DNA of 64,000 bases, from positions 62,001 to 126,000 of the forward strand of contig DFXX01000037.1 of assembly GCA_002381765.1 (NCBI GenBank), given 5' to 3'. Below, piece after piece: positions 17,876 to 26,804 of this stretch (position 1 is its first letter; the number at the start of each line of letters is the position of its first letter). The notes beneath the pieces were generated by a model that was given only the letters and a program-made list of their open reading frames with translations, had not been told where the DNA came from and did not search any database. A program made the position numbers and the translations under genes. The DNA comes from Bacteriovoracaceae bacterium UBA4097. Lineage in GTDB: Bacteria; Bdellovibrionota; Bacteriovoracia; Bacteriovoracales; Bacteriovoracaceae.

Positions 17876-19119
17876 TGGAAATTGTTGATGATCTAGAAAG
17901 AATCAGGGTTAATGATCTAAAAAGCTACGGTATTTTAGATACTCCACCAGAGGTTAGCTACAATCAACTGGCTTTTCTTGCATCTATCACATGTGACACA
18001 CCCGTGGCCTTAGTGAGCTTCATCGATAGTGAGCGGCAATGGTTTAAGGCGGCAGTAGGCATCGACATCAAGGAAATCCATCGTAAGACCTCAATGTGCA
18101 TTAAAACCCTTGAGCAAGATCATGTTATCGTCATTCCTGATATGACTAGGAACCCCGACTATTCAGATAACTATTATGTCGTGGAAAAGAAGTTTGTCTT
18201 CTATGCAGGGGTACCTTTAACTAGTTGTCAAGGCCAGCGCATTGGCACCCTATGTGTCCTGGACTGGAAGCCCCATCATCTTAGTGCTGAGCAAGTATCA
18301 ACTCTTCAAATTATAGCGGCCCAAATCATCGATCAAAGCGAGATGAGAAAGCGTTATCGAGAAGGGGTAAAGGATATTTGGGATATGTCAAAATCTAAGC
18401 AGGAAATGGAGCATAAGTATCAATCTATTATCTATGCCGCAAAGACGCGTGCTCTGGCCGAAATAGTCTCGGGAGTTTCGCTAAAAATTTCTGATCCCTT
18501 AAATATGATAAGAGGAGGAGTTGGACAGATTTCTCAGCTGATGAAGGACCCTGAAAATACCTTTGATCTCTTAAGAAGAGAATTAGAGTTTATCGAGACC
18601 AATTGCTCCCGAATAGCAGATACTTTAAGAAGCATGAAGGTCTTCAGGCAAATCCATAATAATGAGGGAATGAAGGCCCTGGATTTTAGTCAGCTCGTCC
18701 ATGATGTCTCTTCTTTGACTCTTGCTAAGATTAATCAGACAGGGAAATTTGAGATGGTGGTTGAAGACGGCATCATGATCATTGGTAATCTTCAGCAACT
18801 AGCTCTTGCTCTCAATGGTCTCTTCGTTAATGCTTGCGAGGCCGTAGAGATGCTGCATGATAAAAGGATTAGTGTTCATTTGAGAAGAGATGGGCCATTT
18901 GCTGTGCTTAAGATTTGTGATTGGGGATTGGGTGTGGAAGAGCATATTTATGAATTTATCTTTCAGCCTTTTTTTTCCACTAAGGAAGAAGTCAGTCATC
19001 CAGGGCTCGGACTTTCTCTTTGTAAAACGATCATCGAGCGCCATTCGGGGACTATTGAATTAGAGCAGACTCATCGGCCTACAATATTTACTTTAAAAAT
19101 GCCTTTGCCTACAATTTAA
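17875..19119 (+). CDS. GAF-domain histidine kinase-like protein lacking the phospho-accepting His
   Basis: 414 aa. GAF domain (about 25-160) followed by a helical region and an HATPase domain (about 290-412) with N box NACEA, G1 box DWGLG, F box FQPFFSTK and G2 box GLGLSL. The dimerisation helix aligns with the usual His-Glu-x-x-Asn-Pro motif but reads VSLKISDPL, so the His is Leu203. It is a paralogue of the gene at 20202, which keeps the His. It may bind ATP and modulate the partner kinase without autophosphorylating. No transmembrane segment, so a soluble sensor. Its 3' end overlaps the FecR-like gene by 11 bp. Confidence 0.75.
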   Translation: MEIVDDLERIRVNDLKSYGILDTPPEVSYNQLAFLASITCDTPVALVSFIDSERQWFKAAVGIDIKEIHRKTSMCIKTLEQDHVIVIPDMTRNPDYSDNYYVVEKKFVFYAGVPLTSCQGQRIGTLCVLDWKPHHLSAEQVSTLQIIAAQIIDQSEMRKRYREGVKDIWDMSKSKQEMEHKYQSIIYAAKTRALAEIVSGVSLKISDPLNMIRGGVGQISQLMKDPENTFDLLRRELEFIETNCSRIADTLRSMKVFRQIHNNEGMKALDFSQLVHDVSSLTLAKINQTGKFEMVVEDGIMIIGNLQQLALALNGLFVNACEAVEMLHDKRISVHLRRDGPFAVLKICDWGLGVEEHIYEFIFQPFFSTKEEVSHPGLGLSLCKTIIERHSGTIELEQTHRPTIFTLKMPLPTI

Positions 19120-19756
19120 GATAGCGTGCCTCGGAAATAAACTTAATTTCTTTTTCTGTCATCTTTCTAGGGGGCAAAAATTCAGATAACTTATCTGCAA
19201 TACTCATGGTCTCTAGAGCATGAAGATGATGAAGACGAGACTCTCTTTCTCCTTCTCGATAGGTCGTCACCACGCCTTTTTCCACATAGATGTTTACGCT
19301 ACTTAAAGGCAGGTGGCGGATGATGCTGAATTTTCCTTCACTGGATTCAAAGAAAGTGTTTCCACTTTTTACAATGAGTTTATAAGGATTTTGTGATTTT
19401 AGTTTTTCGGAAGAAAGAACTTTTACTGAACCAGAGAGAAGATGCAGAACCACTGATTTACTTTCATGATCGAGGGAGAGTGATATTTTACTTTTGGGGC
19501 TCATTCTTATCCATTGCCCATAAATACTCTTGGCCGTGAGAAAGGAATCATTTTTTGTTAGATACGATCCTTCTGAAAAGAGATCATCTTTGGCCTTTAC
19601 AGCTTTTACAACATTCGGTGGAGTATAAGAAAGATAAGTAACAGTACCATGGGATTGGGTGACCTCCCCCAGAGAAGCCGGAGGGAGTTCTGCTCTGATA
19701 TTGAAGGTTAGTATCAGGCCGCAAGCTGTGAGGAGTTTTTTTGTGAGTCGATCCAT
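19109..19756 (-). CDS. FecR-domain exported protein
   Basis: 215 aa. Signal peptide-like start (KKLLTACGLILTFNIRAE), then a FecR-type region (about 30-150) with the typical GEVTQSHGTVTYL, GSYLTKNDSFLTAK and LLSGSVKVLS beta pattern. FecR domains are periplasmic beta-rich modules, in the classic case relaying iron-citrate status to a sigma factor. No sigma factor or TonB receptor is nearby, so this is a stand-alone version. It overlaps the membrane-protein gene upstream by 43 bp on the same strand and sits between the two halves of the duplicated kinase/membrane-protein pair. Confidence 0.6.
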   Translation of the reverse strand: MDRLTKKLLTACGLILTFNIRAELPPASLGEVTQSHGTVTYLSYTPPNVVKAVKAKDDLFSEGSYLTKNDSFLTAKSIYGQWIRMSPKSKISLSLDHESKSVVLHLLSGSVKVLSSEKLKSQNPYKLIVKSGNTFFESSEGKFSIIRHLPLSSVNIYVEKGVVTTYREGERESRLHHLHALETMSIADKLSEFLPPRKMTEKEIKFISEARYLKL

Positions 19757-20148
19757 TCTTTAATCTTAAAGGCATCATCAACAAAGTAAAGCCGGATCTT
19801 TCCATAATGATGGGTATGAAGCATGACCCTATCAAAGGAATTTTGCGAGCCAGCGACATGGACCTGGATGATATCATCCAGGGGGATGACCTGATGGTAT
19901 AAAAAGAAAGAAATACTCAAGTAATCTTGTCCGAATATTACCTTATGATTTGTGTCATATATAATAAATGAGCTAATCATCAAAACCAAGGCCACTCCCA
20001 GAATCATGATAAATTCCGGAGCAAGTGCTCCCTTAAGCTGAAAAAGCAGATAACACTGAAGAGCATACCCCATGACGACTAAGGGAACCACTCTAACTAA
20101 ATGATCTAAATGTTTCTCTCGGGTAATTATTAATTGTTTTTCTTCCAT
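19714..20148 (-). CDS. Small membrane protein, PH-like, copy 1
   Basis: 144 aa. Two transmembrane helices (about 20-37 and 45-64) are followed by a C-terminal cytoplasmic domain of alternating strands and a final helix, resembling bacterial PH-like (bPH2/DUF304) domains, though this is a shape-based guess. Clearly a paralogue of the protein at 21428-21832: both start with ITREKHL, then an Arg and Pro, then LQCYL in the first helix. Divergent from the second GAF kinase gene (53 bp apart) and cotranscribed with the overlapping FecR gene. Confidence 0.55.
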   Translation of the reverse strand: MEEKQLIITREKHLDHLVRVVPLVVMGYALQCYLLFQLKGALAPEFIMILGVALVLMISSFIIYDTNHKVIFGQDYLSISFFLYHQVIPLDDIIQVHVAGSQNSFDRVMLHTHHYGKIRLYFVDDAFKIKEWIDSQKNSSQLAA

Positions 20149-20201
20149 ACTGCTTTACCTTTCGGCAAATTCCCTCAGTATATGAGTGAGAGAAGTGAAA
20201 T

Positions 20202-21431
20202 ATGAAAAAAATAGATATAGATCACGAATATGCTCGGCTTTTAGAACTTCAGAATTTTGGAATTCTGGATACTCCCCCAGAAGAGAGATTTGATAAAATC
20301 ACTAGGATGGCCGCTTATCTTTTTGAAAAAGACACCGCACTCATTTCCCTGGTGGATGCTGAAAGGCAGTGGTTCAAATCCAAAAAAGGGGAATTCGTTC
20401 AAGTAACTGAAACCTCAAGAGATATTTCAATTTGTACTCATACGATAGAGCAAGATGATGTTTTCGAAATTACCGACGCTCTTTTGGATGAACGCTTCCG
20501 ATCAAATCCTGCAGTGGAGAGAGGCCTAAGGTACTATGCAGGTATGCCTTTAAAAACTAAGAACGGTTATAATGTGGGTACACTCTGCTTATTGGATACC
20601 AGGCCGAGTAAACTCTCACCAGGCCAAAAGCAGATCCTTAGAGATCTTGCTTCTCTTGTGGTTGAGCAAATGGAGGTCACCAAGCTTAACTACTCAATTA
20701 AGAATCTGGTGACTCGCTTAGATGAGCAAGAACAACTCCTTATCAATAAAGCCAAAATGCAATCCGTCGGCGAGCTGGCCGATGATATCTGTCATCAGGT
20801 GAGTAATCCTCTTTCCATTATTAACGGGCATTTGATGATCCTAAAAGGAAAGCTTAATTCAGCCGATCTGCAGAATAAGAATGAGGTCTTTAAGGAACTT
20901 GAGATCATCGACTCGACTCTTTCGAGGGTGAGTGAGATTATGAAAGCACTCAGACTGTATTCCAATAATACAAAACCTATTGAGGGAAAAATCAAATTCA
21001 GTGAAGTGATCCGGGATCTAGAAATTCTCACCAGCAGAAAGATTGATAATTTGGGAATTGATCTAATATTAAATATTCAAAGCAATGCCAAAGTCCTGGC
21101 CGACAAGTCTGAACTCACTCACATCCTCCTGAATGTTCTGACTAATTCCATCGATGCATTAGCGGAAGAAGATCGCGAAAATAAGCGGATTGAGATTGAT
21201 CTAAAAGATAAGGGAGACAAGGTATCTCTTACGATTACCGATAACGGGCCGGGGATACCTTCGGCCATTAGTCATTCCATCTTCAAGCCTTTCTTTACTA
21301 CTAAGAGACGAAACTTTGGGCTTGGACTATCTATGACCAAGGCTTATCTGGAAGAGAGAAAGGGTGGGATTACTCTTAATATGAAAAAAGAACTCACTTC
21401 CTTTGAAATCTCTCTTCCCAAAAGTGCTTAG
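20202..21431 (+). CDS. GAF-domain histidine kinase
   Basis: 409 aa, paralogue of the protein at 17875-19119. GAF domain (about 28-158), short coiled coil, HisKA-type helix with phospho-acceptor His198 in DICHQVSNPL, and an HATPase domain (about 290-407) with NVLTNSIDA, DNGPGIP, FKPFFTTK and GLGLSM boxes all intact. A soluble sensor kinase; no response regulator is adjacent. Overlaps the convergent membrane-protein gene by 4 bp. The arrangement kinase(+)/membrane protein(-) repeats that of the first copy. Confidence 0.85.
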   Translation: MKKIDIDHEYARLLELQNFGILDTPPEERFDKITRMAAYLFEKDTALISLVDAERQWFKSKKGEFVQVTETSRDISICTHTIEQDDVFEITDALLDERFRSNPAVERGLRYYAGMPLKTKNGYNVGTLCLLDTRPSKLSPGQKQILRDLASLVVEQMEVTKLNYSIKNLVTRLDEQEQLLINKAKMQSVGELADDICHQVSNPLSIINGHLMILKGKLNSADLQNKNEVFKELEIIDSTLSRVSEIMKALRLYSNNTKPIEGKIKFSEVIRDLEILTSRKIDNLGIDLILNIQSNAKVLADKSELTHILLNVLTNSIDALAEEDRENKRIEIDLKDKGDKVSLTITDNGPGIPSAISHSIFKPFFTTKRRNFGLGLSMTKAYLEERKGGITLNMKKELTSFEISLPKSA

Positions 21432-21832
21432 GCATTTCTAATATGCTGCTTGAGCTCTTCCACATCATCTAGGTAATAAAGCCTATGAGTTTCTCCATCC
21501 CGGAGAGTCAATGTGACATTATAAAAAGCGTGACTCGATGGATTGACTTCGATGTGCTGAATATGACTGTAGAGAATCTCTTCCTTGTATTTGATGAGAT
21601 CAATACTGATTACTAAATGATGCCGGTGAAGTTTTACGGTATGGATCTGATCATAGAATGCAAAACCTAGGGAAACCAGCACAATGCCTATGCCCATAAA
21701 AAGGGAAACATCCAGGGCCAGATCCCGAGGGGCCCATTGTAAGTAAAGATAACATTGGAGAATATAAGCTCCGAAAAGATAGGGCATAAGTCGGGTCAGA
21801 TAGTTGAGATGCTTCTCGCGAGTTATTCTCAT
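21428..21832 (-). CDS. Small membrane protein, PH-like, copy 2
   Basis: 134 aa. Two transmembrane helices (about 15-30 and 38-58) and a C-terminal domain of beta strands ending in a helix (DDVEELKQHIRNA). Paralogue of the 19714-20148 product, with the same ITREKHLNYLTRLMP start and shared LQCYL. It overlaps the 3' end of the GAF kinase gene and is divergent from acnA. The conserved partnership with the kinases suggests the two products work together at the membrane. Confidence 0.55.
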   Translation of the reverse strand: MRITREKHLNYLTRLMPYLFGAYILQCYLYLQWAPRDLALDVSLFMGIGIVLVSLGFAFYDQIHTVKLHRHHLVISIDLIKYKEEILYSHIQHIEVNPSSHAFYNVTLTLRDGETHRLYYLDDVEELKQHIRNA

Positions 21833-21913
21833 GGTCTTCCTTATGATACGTTGCAGGATATTTATTGCTCATCATCAGGGAAATATCAATTTCCAGCAAG
21901 GGCATGCTCATTT

Positions 21914-21929
21914 TTTCCCTCGAGGGAAA
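21914..21929. promoter_or_regulatory. Perfect 16-bp palindrome upstream of acnA
   Basis: TTTCCCTC/GAGGGAAA without a spacer, about 26 bp upstream of the -35 box assigned to acnA and 82 bp from the divergent gene. A likely regulator binding site for aconitase, for the divergent membrane-protein gene, or for both. Confidence 0.45.
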
Positions 21930-21954
21930 TGGGCAATTATTTTGACCTTTCCCT

Positions 21955-21983
21955 TTGTCACAATTGTCCTAAACGGTTAGAAT
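21955..21983 (+). promoter_or_regulatory. Predicted acnA promoter
   Basis: -35 TTGTCA (21955-21960), 17 bp spacer, -10 TAGAAT (21978-21983). Transcription would start near 21990, which supports the GTG at 22013 as the acnA start and excludes the longer open frame from 21755. Confidence 0.6.
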
Positions 21984-22012
21984 ATCTCATAAATTTTCCA
22001 AGGGAGTCCAAA

Positions 22013-24706
22013 GTGTCACAGAAGAGATTAGATACTTTTAAATCTCGCCAGACTTTGAAAGTCGGCAATAAGTCTTATGATTATTTCTCATTGAAGGCGG
22101 CCCAGGCGGCCGGTGTAGGTGATGTTGATAATCTTCCATACTCACTTAAGGTGCTTATGGAAAATCTCCTAAGAAACGAGGACGGCTTCACTGTTTACAG
22201 TGATGACATCAAGGCCATGGGTGAATGGACTAAAAACAAAAAGTCCACTCGTGAAATTAATTACTATCCGGCACGTGTGCTTATGCAGGACTTTACGGGA
22301 GTTCCAGCAGTAGTTGATCTGGCGGCCATGAGAGATGCTATTAAATCCGTTGGTGGGAACCCTCAGAAGATTAATCCTTTGGTTCCAGTTGATCTAGTGA
22401 TCGATCACTCGGTTATCGTTGACTACTCTGCTACCGCTGGTGCCTTCGAAGCTAACATGAAGCTAGAGTATGAAAGAAATGGCGAGCGCTATAAGTTTCT
22501 TAAATGGGGGCAGAAAGCCTTTGAAAATTTCCGTGTAGTTCCTCCTGGAACAGGTATTTGCCACCAGGTTAATCTTGAATATCTTGCTCAAACTGTCTGG
22601 ACAAAAGCTGAAGATGGAAAAGAGCTCGCCTACTGTGACACTTGTGTCGGAACCGATTCTCACACAACTATGGTTAACGGTCTTTCGGTTCTTGGTTGGG
22701 GTGTTGGTGGTATCGAAGCCGAAGCCGCTATGCTTGGCCAGGCCGTCACCATGCTTATCCCAGAAGTCGTGGGCTTTAAGCTTAAAGGCAAGGCCCGTGA
22801 AGGTGTTACTGCTACCGATATCGTTTTAACTGTGACTCAAATGCTTCGTAAGAAAGGTGTGGTAGATAAGTTTGTTGAATTCTATGGACCAGGTCTAAAG
22901 GACTTAACACTCGCTGATCGCGCTACCATCGCCAATATGGCCCCTGAGTATGGGGCCACTTGTGGCTTCTTCCCAATCGATGAGAAGACCATCGAGTATC
23001 TAAGATTTACTGGTCGTGATGAAGATCGCGTTCAGTTAGTTGAGGCCTATGCTAAGGAGCAGGGACTTTGGAGAAATGATCATAAAGATCCTATCTTCTC
23101 TGATACTCTTGAGCTTGATCTCTCTCATGTTGAGCCATCTCTGGCCGGACCTAAGCGTCCTCAAGACAGAGTTGCTTTAACTGATCTCGCCGCTGGATTT
23201 AAGAAAGATCTTGTTTCTGAAACTGGCTTTAAAGTGAAGGCCGATGATGCTGAGAAGACTCAGACCGTTGATGGAGAGTCATTTACTCTTACTCACGGTA
23301 ATGTCATGATTGCTGCCATCACTTCTTGTACTAATACTTCTAACCCTTCCGTTCTTATTGCTGCTGGATTAGTCGCTAAGAAGGCCAATGCTCTTGGACT
23401 TAAGACTAAGCCATGGGTTAAGACGTCTCTTGCTCCTGGATCTAAAGTGGTAACGGATTACCTTGAAGCCGCTAATCTTCAGGGTGAACTCAATAACTTG
23501 GGCTTTAATCTTGTGGGATATGGATGCACGACTTGTATTGGCAACTCGGGTCCTCTTAAGCCGGCTTTCTCTAAAGCTATTAAAGATGGTAACCTCACGG
23601 CCGCTGCCGTTCTTTCTGGTAACAGAAACTTTGAAGGTCGCGTTTCTCCCGATGTTAAGGCCAACTACCTGGCCTCTCCTCCATTAGTTGTGGCCTATGC
23701 CATTGCTGGAAACGTGAAGATCGATCTAGCGAGTGAGCCAATCGGTAAAGATCAGAAAGGCAATGATGTTTATCTTAAAGATATCTGGCCCACTTCTCAG
23801 GAAGTTCACGATACCATCGCTAAGTGTGTCACACCTGCCATGTTTAAATCTCGCTACAGCGATGTGTTTAAGGGTGATGAATTCTGGCAGAAAGTATCTG
23901 TTCCAGAAGGGGAGACTTTTGCTTGGGATGCGAGTTCGACTTACATCAATAACCCTCCTTACTTTAAGGGCATGACTAAAGATCCAAGTGCCATCTCTGA
24001 TATAAAGAGTGCTAATGTACTAGGTCTCTTTGCTGACTCCATCACCACTGACCATATTTCTCCTGCTGGATCCTTTAAGCCTGAGACTCCTGCTGGTTCA
24101 TATCTCGTTGAGCGTGGAGTTGCTCCTAAGGACTTTAACCAGTATGGCGCTCGTCGTGGTCATGATGAAGTCATGACTCGCGGAACCTTTGCCAATATTC
24201 GTCTTAAAAACGAAATGGTTAAATCTGGTAAGGAAGGTGGATACACCACTTACATTCCTTCAGGTGAAGAAACCACGATCTATGAGGCTTCTCAAAAGTA
24301 TCAGGCCGCTGGAAAAGCTCTGGTAGTGGTTGCTGGTAAGGAATATGGAACGGGATCATCTCGTGACTGGGCCGCCAAGGGGACTCGTCTTCTAGGTATT
24401 AAGGCCGTGATCACTGAAAGCTTTGAGAGAATTCACCGCTCGAACCTTATTGGGATGGGTGTTATTCCTCTTCAGTTCACAGATGGCCAGAATAGAAAGA
24501 CGCTTAACCTTGATGGCTCTGAAGAATTTAGCATCACTGGAATGTCTAATATGAAGCCTAAGGCGATTCTTGACGCTCAAATTAAGCGCAAGAATGGGGA
24601 AGTCACCAATGTGAAATTGCAGTCTCGTATCGATACTGCCAATGAGCTTGAGTATTTCAACAATTCGGGAATCCTTCATTACGTATTAAGAAAATTAAAC
24701 GCTTAA
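22013..24706 (+). CDS. acnA: Aconitate hydratase A
   Basis: 897 aa from a GTG at 22013 with AAGGGAG just upstream; the frame is open to 21755, but the extension lies upstream of the promoter and does not resemble AcnA. Interconverts citrate and isocitrate. The [4Fe-4S] cluster ligands are seen in ITSCTNTSNPSV and YGCTTCIGNSG. Other family blocks include TDSHTTMVNGLSVLGWGVGGIE and the C-terminal GSSRDWAAKG swivelling-domain motif; length matches AcnA/IRP1-type enzymes. Monocistronic, with a strong terminator after the stop. Confidence 0.95.
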   Translation: MSQKRLDTFKSRQTLKVGNKSYDYFSLKAAQAAGVGDVDNLPYSLKVLMENLLRNEDGFTVYSDDIKAMGEWTKNKKSTREINYYPARVLMQDFTGVPAVVDLAAMRDAIKSVGGNPQKINPLVPVDLVIDHSVIVDYSATAGAFEANMKLEYERNGERYKFLKWGQKAFENFRVVPPGTGICHQVNLEYLAQTVWTKAEDGKELAYCDTCVGTDSHTTMVNGLSVLGWGVGGIEAEAAMLGQAVTMLIPEVVGFKLKGKAREGVTATDIVLTVTQMLRKKGVVDKFVEFYGPGLKDLTLADRATIANMAPEYGATCGFFPIDEKTIEYLRFTGRDEDRVQLVEAYAKEQGLWRNDHKDPIFSDTLELDLSHVEPSLAGPKRPQDRVALTDLAAGFKKDLVSETGFKVKADDAEKTQTVDGESFTLTHGNVMIAAITSCTNTSNPSVLIAAGLVAKKANALGLKTKPWVKTSLAPGSKVVTDYLEAANLQGELNNLGFNLVGYGCTTCIGNSGPLKPAFSKAIKDGNLTAAAVLSGNRNFEGRVSPDVKANYLASPPLVVAYAIAGNVKIDLASEPIGKDQKGNDVYLKDIWPTSQEVHDTIAKCVTPAMFKSRYSDVFKGDEFWQKVSVPEGETFAWDASSTYINNPPYFKGMTKDPSAISDIKSANVLGLFADSITTDHISPAGSFKPETPAGSYLVERGVAPKDFNQYGARRGHDEVMTRGTFANIRLKNEMVKSGKEGGYTTYIPSGEETTIYEASQKYQAAGKALVVVAGKEYGTGSSRDWAAKGTRLLGIKAVITESFERIHRSNLIGMGVIPLQFTDGQNRKTLNLDGSEEFSITGMSNMKPKAILDAQIKRKNGEVTNVKLQSRIDTANELEYFNNSGILHYVLRKLNA

Positions 24707-24720
24707 TTCTTAACCAAAAG

Positions 24721-24748
24721 GGCCACTCTTAGAGTGGCCTTTTTTTTT
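24721..24748 (+). terminator. acnA Rho-independent terminator
   Basis: 8-bp arms GGCCACTC/GAGTGGCC, 3-nt loop, then nine or ten T (24740-24748), starting 14 bp after the acnA stop. Confidence 0.95.
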
Positions 24749-24771
24749 GATTTCAAGGTAAAGTTATTTTC

Positions 24772-25539
24772 ATGGAAAATTTAAAAGATCAAAGAGTCCT
24801 TATTACCGGTGCTTCTTCTGGTATTGGAAGAGCGATGGCCCTATCGCTAGCAGAAAAAGGATCGGAACTTTTTTTACTCGCCCGCCGCTCTGATAAGCTC
24901 ACTGAACTGCAAAGCGAGATTAAAACAAAATACCCAGAGGTAAAAAATCATTTAATAGTGGGCGATATTAACGACTCGGAAATAGGGGAAAAGATTAGGA
25001 CATGCACTCAAGAGAAGATCGATATTCTTATCAATAATGCTGGGCTTGCCATTGGAAAAGAGAGAGTGGAAGAGGCCCAGTTTTCTGATTGGGAGCAAAT
25101 GATTAACACCAATATCACGGCAAACTTCAAGCTCTCTCATTTAGTTGTACCCTGGATGCTTAAAGCAAAAAAAGGCGACATTATTAACCTCTGCTCCATA
25201 GCCGGCCACTATACCTATCAGGGAGGATCTGTTTATTGCGCTACTAAGCACGCGGTAAATGCCTTCACCCGTATCCTGCGGGAAGAGACCTGCGGACAAA
25301 ATTTGAGAGTCATGCAGATATCTCCGGGAATGGTTGATACTGAATTTAGTACCGTAAGGTTCAAAGGGGATAAGCAGCTCGCAGATGCCGTATACGCTCA
25401 TATGACTCCACTTATGGCCGAAGATATTGCTCGCATGATGATCTTTATGCTGGAGCAGCCTCGCCATGTAGTCATCGATGAACTTATTACCATGCCCACG
25501 GATCAGGGATCTCCCACCACCGTAAGGAGGTCCAAGTGA
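24772..25539 (+). CDS. Short-chain dehydrogenase/reductase (YdfG-like)
   Basis: 255 aa classical SDR. NAD(P)-binding TGASSGIG at 12-19, NNAG at 88-91, and catalytic Ser142, Tyr155 and Lys159 (YCATK). Arg38-Arg39 after the second strand favours NADP. Overall pattern fits the YdfG group (3-hydroxy acid / serine dehydrogenase). It is first of three overlapping genes; the GTG of the dihydroorotase-like gene overlaps its stop. Substrate not certain. Confidence 0.8.
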   Translation: MENLKDQRVLITGASSGIGRAMALSLAEKGSELFLLARRSDKLTELQSEIKTKYPEVKNHLIVGDINDSEIGEKIRTCTQEKIDILINNAGLAIGKERVEEAQFSDWEQMINTNITANFKLSHLVVPWMLKAKKGDIINLCSIAGHYTYQGGSVYCATKHAVNAFTRILREETCGQNLRVMQISPGMVDTEFSTVRFKGDKQLADAVYAHMTPLMAEDIARMMIFMLEQPRHVVIDELITMPTDQGSPTTVRRSK

Positions 25540-26804
25540 AGAGTCTAGAAGCCGTTTGTGTGACTTCGCAAATGATAGCTCGCCAGCAGATAACTTTTGA
25601 TGAGAGCACGGGACTTATTCTTGAGGTAGGTGATCTTGGCATTCCTCGAGAGAAGCTCGATTATTTGTTTAGTGATGATTGCTTGCTCTTTGCAGGCATG
25701 GGTGACGTGCATATTCATGCTCGGGAAGATGTTTCCGGTAAAAATACTTACAAAGAAGATTTTCTTTCTGCTCAAAAGGCCATGCATAATGGGGGAGTCT
25801 CACACGCTGGAGACATGCCTAATAATCCTATCCCTCCCATAGATGATAATAGTTATGAGGAGAAATTTAAACTTGCTCAAAAGGCCCAGGGCGAGCTCTG
25901 GCTTTATGCAGGCATAGGTCCTGAGACTCGGCCGCTATCCTATCCTGTTCCTTATAAGGTTTATATGGGGCCATCGGTGGGCGAGCTTTTTTTTAAAGAT
26001 CTGAAAGGTCTGGATGAAGCCTTGGTTCATTACAAGGGACAATGGGTGAGCTTTCACTGTGAGGATCCAGAAATTTTAGAGGCCCATAAAGGGGAGGATC
26101 AACATCATCTAAGGCGTCCAGAAGAAGCCGAGGTTGTTGCGACTCAGGATGCCATAAGGCTTATTGAAAAGTATCAGCTTAAAGGCAAACTCTGTCATTA
26201 CAGTACTCAGAAAGGACTGGCCTTAGTGGAAGAGGCCCGCTCTCGAGGTGTTGATATTTCTTTAGAAGTTACTCCTCAGCATCTTTACTATGAAATCGAA
26301 GAATTGAGTGAAGTGGAAAGAAAACAATTTCAGATGAATCCGCCTATTCGTGGTGAAAAAGATCGCAGATCACTCCTAGCGGCCCTTAAACAAGGCGGTA
26401 TCCAGTACCTCGCTACCGATCATGCTCCTCACACCCATGAAGAAAAATTAAAGGGCACCTCAGGACTTACCGGGCTTGATACCTATGGGGCCTTTGTCAC
26501 ATGGTTGATTCAAGAGGGAGTTGATCCAAAAATTATTGCCAAGGTCACCTCTGAGAACCCTGGTGCCTTTCACAATCAATTCCTACCTAGCTGGAAAAAG
26601 CTCTCAAAGTCATATGAATCTTATGGAAGGGGTTTGGGTCATCTTGAAAAAGATTATCGCGCTAGCTTCACCATCCTGAATTTAAATAGACCTCTCTATG
26701 TGACATCTGAATTTCTTAAGACTAAAGTTAATCATAGTCCTTTTTTAGACGTGACCTTTCCCGGTCAAGTTGAAGCACTCTTTATTGGTGGCAAAAGAAT
26801 ATGA
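25536..26804 (+). CDS. Dihydroorotase-like amidohydrolase
   Basis: 422 aa, GTG start with a strong AGGAGG 5-8 nt before it, overlapping the SDR stop by 4 nt. Amidohydrolase superfamily: metal-binding HIH in GDVHIHARED, HCED, and a C-terminal DHAPHTHEEK loop carrying the catalytic Asp. The DMPNN motif is the DMPN substrate-site motif of class I dihydroorotases. It would catalyse the third step of pyrimidine synthesis, but no other pyr genes are nearby. A non-standard cyclic-amide hydrolase or inactive DHOase-like role cannot be excluded. Confidence 0.75.
   Translation: MKSLEAVCVTSQMIARQQITFDESTGLILEVGDLGIPREKLDYLFSDDCLLFAGMGDVHIHAREDVSGKNTYKEDFLSAQKAMHNGGVSHAGDMPNNPIPPIDDNSYEEKFKLAQKAQGELWLYAGIGPETRPLSYPVPYKVYMGPSVGELFFKDLKGLDEALVHYKGQWVSFHCEDPEILEAHKGEDQHHLRRPEEAEVVATQDAIRLIEKYQLKGKLCHYSTQKGLALVEEARSRGVDISLEVTPQHLYYEIEELSEVERKQFQMNPPIRGEKDRRSLLAALKQGGIQYLATDHAPHTHEEKLKGTSGLTGLDTYGAFVTWLIQEGVDPKIIAKVTSENPGAFHNQFLPSWKKLSKSYESYGRGLGHLEKDYRASFTILNLNRPLYVTSEFLKTKVNHSPFLDVTFPGQVEALFIGGKRI

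Noticed and set aside
21755..22012. Open N-terminal extension of acnA (86 codons)
   Set aside because: It lies upstream of a good promoter and a GTG with a Shine-Dalgarno at 22013, overlaps the divergent gene's start, and does not resemble AcnA N-termini.
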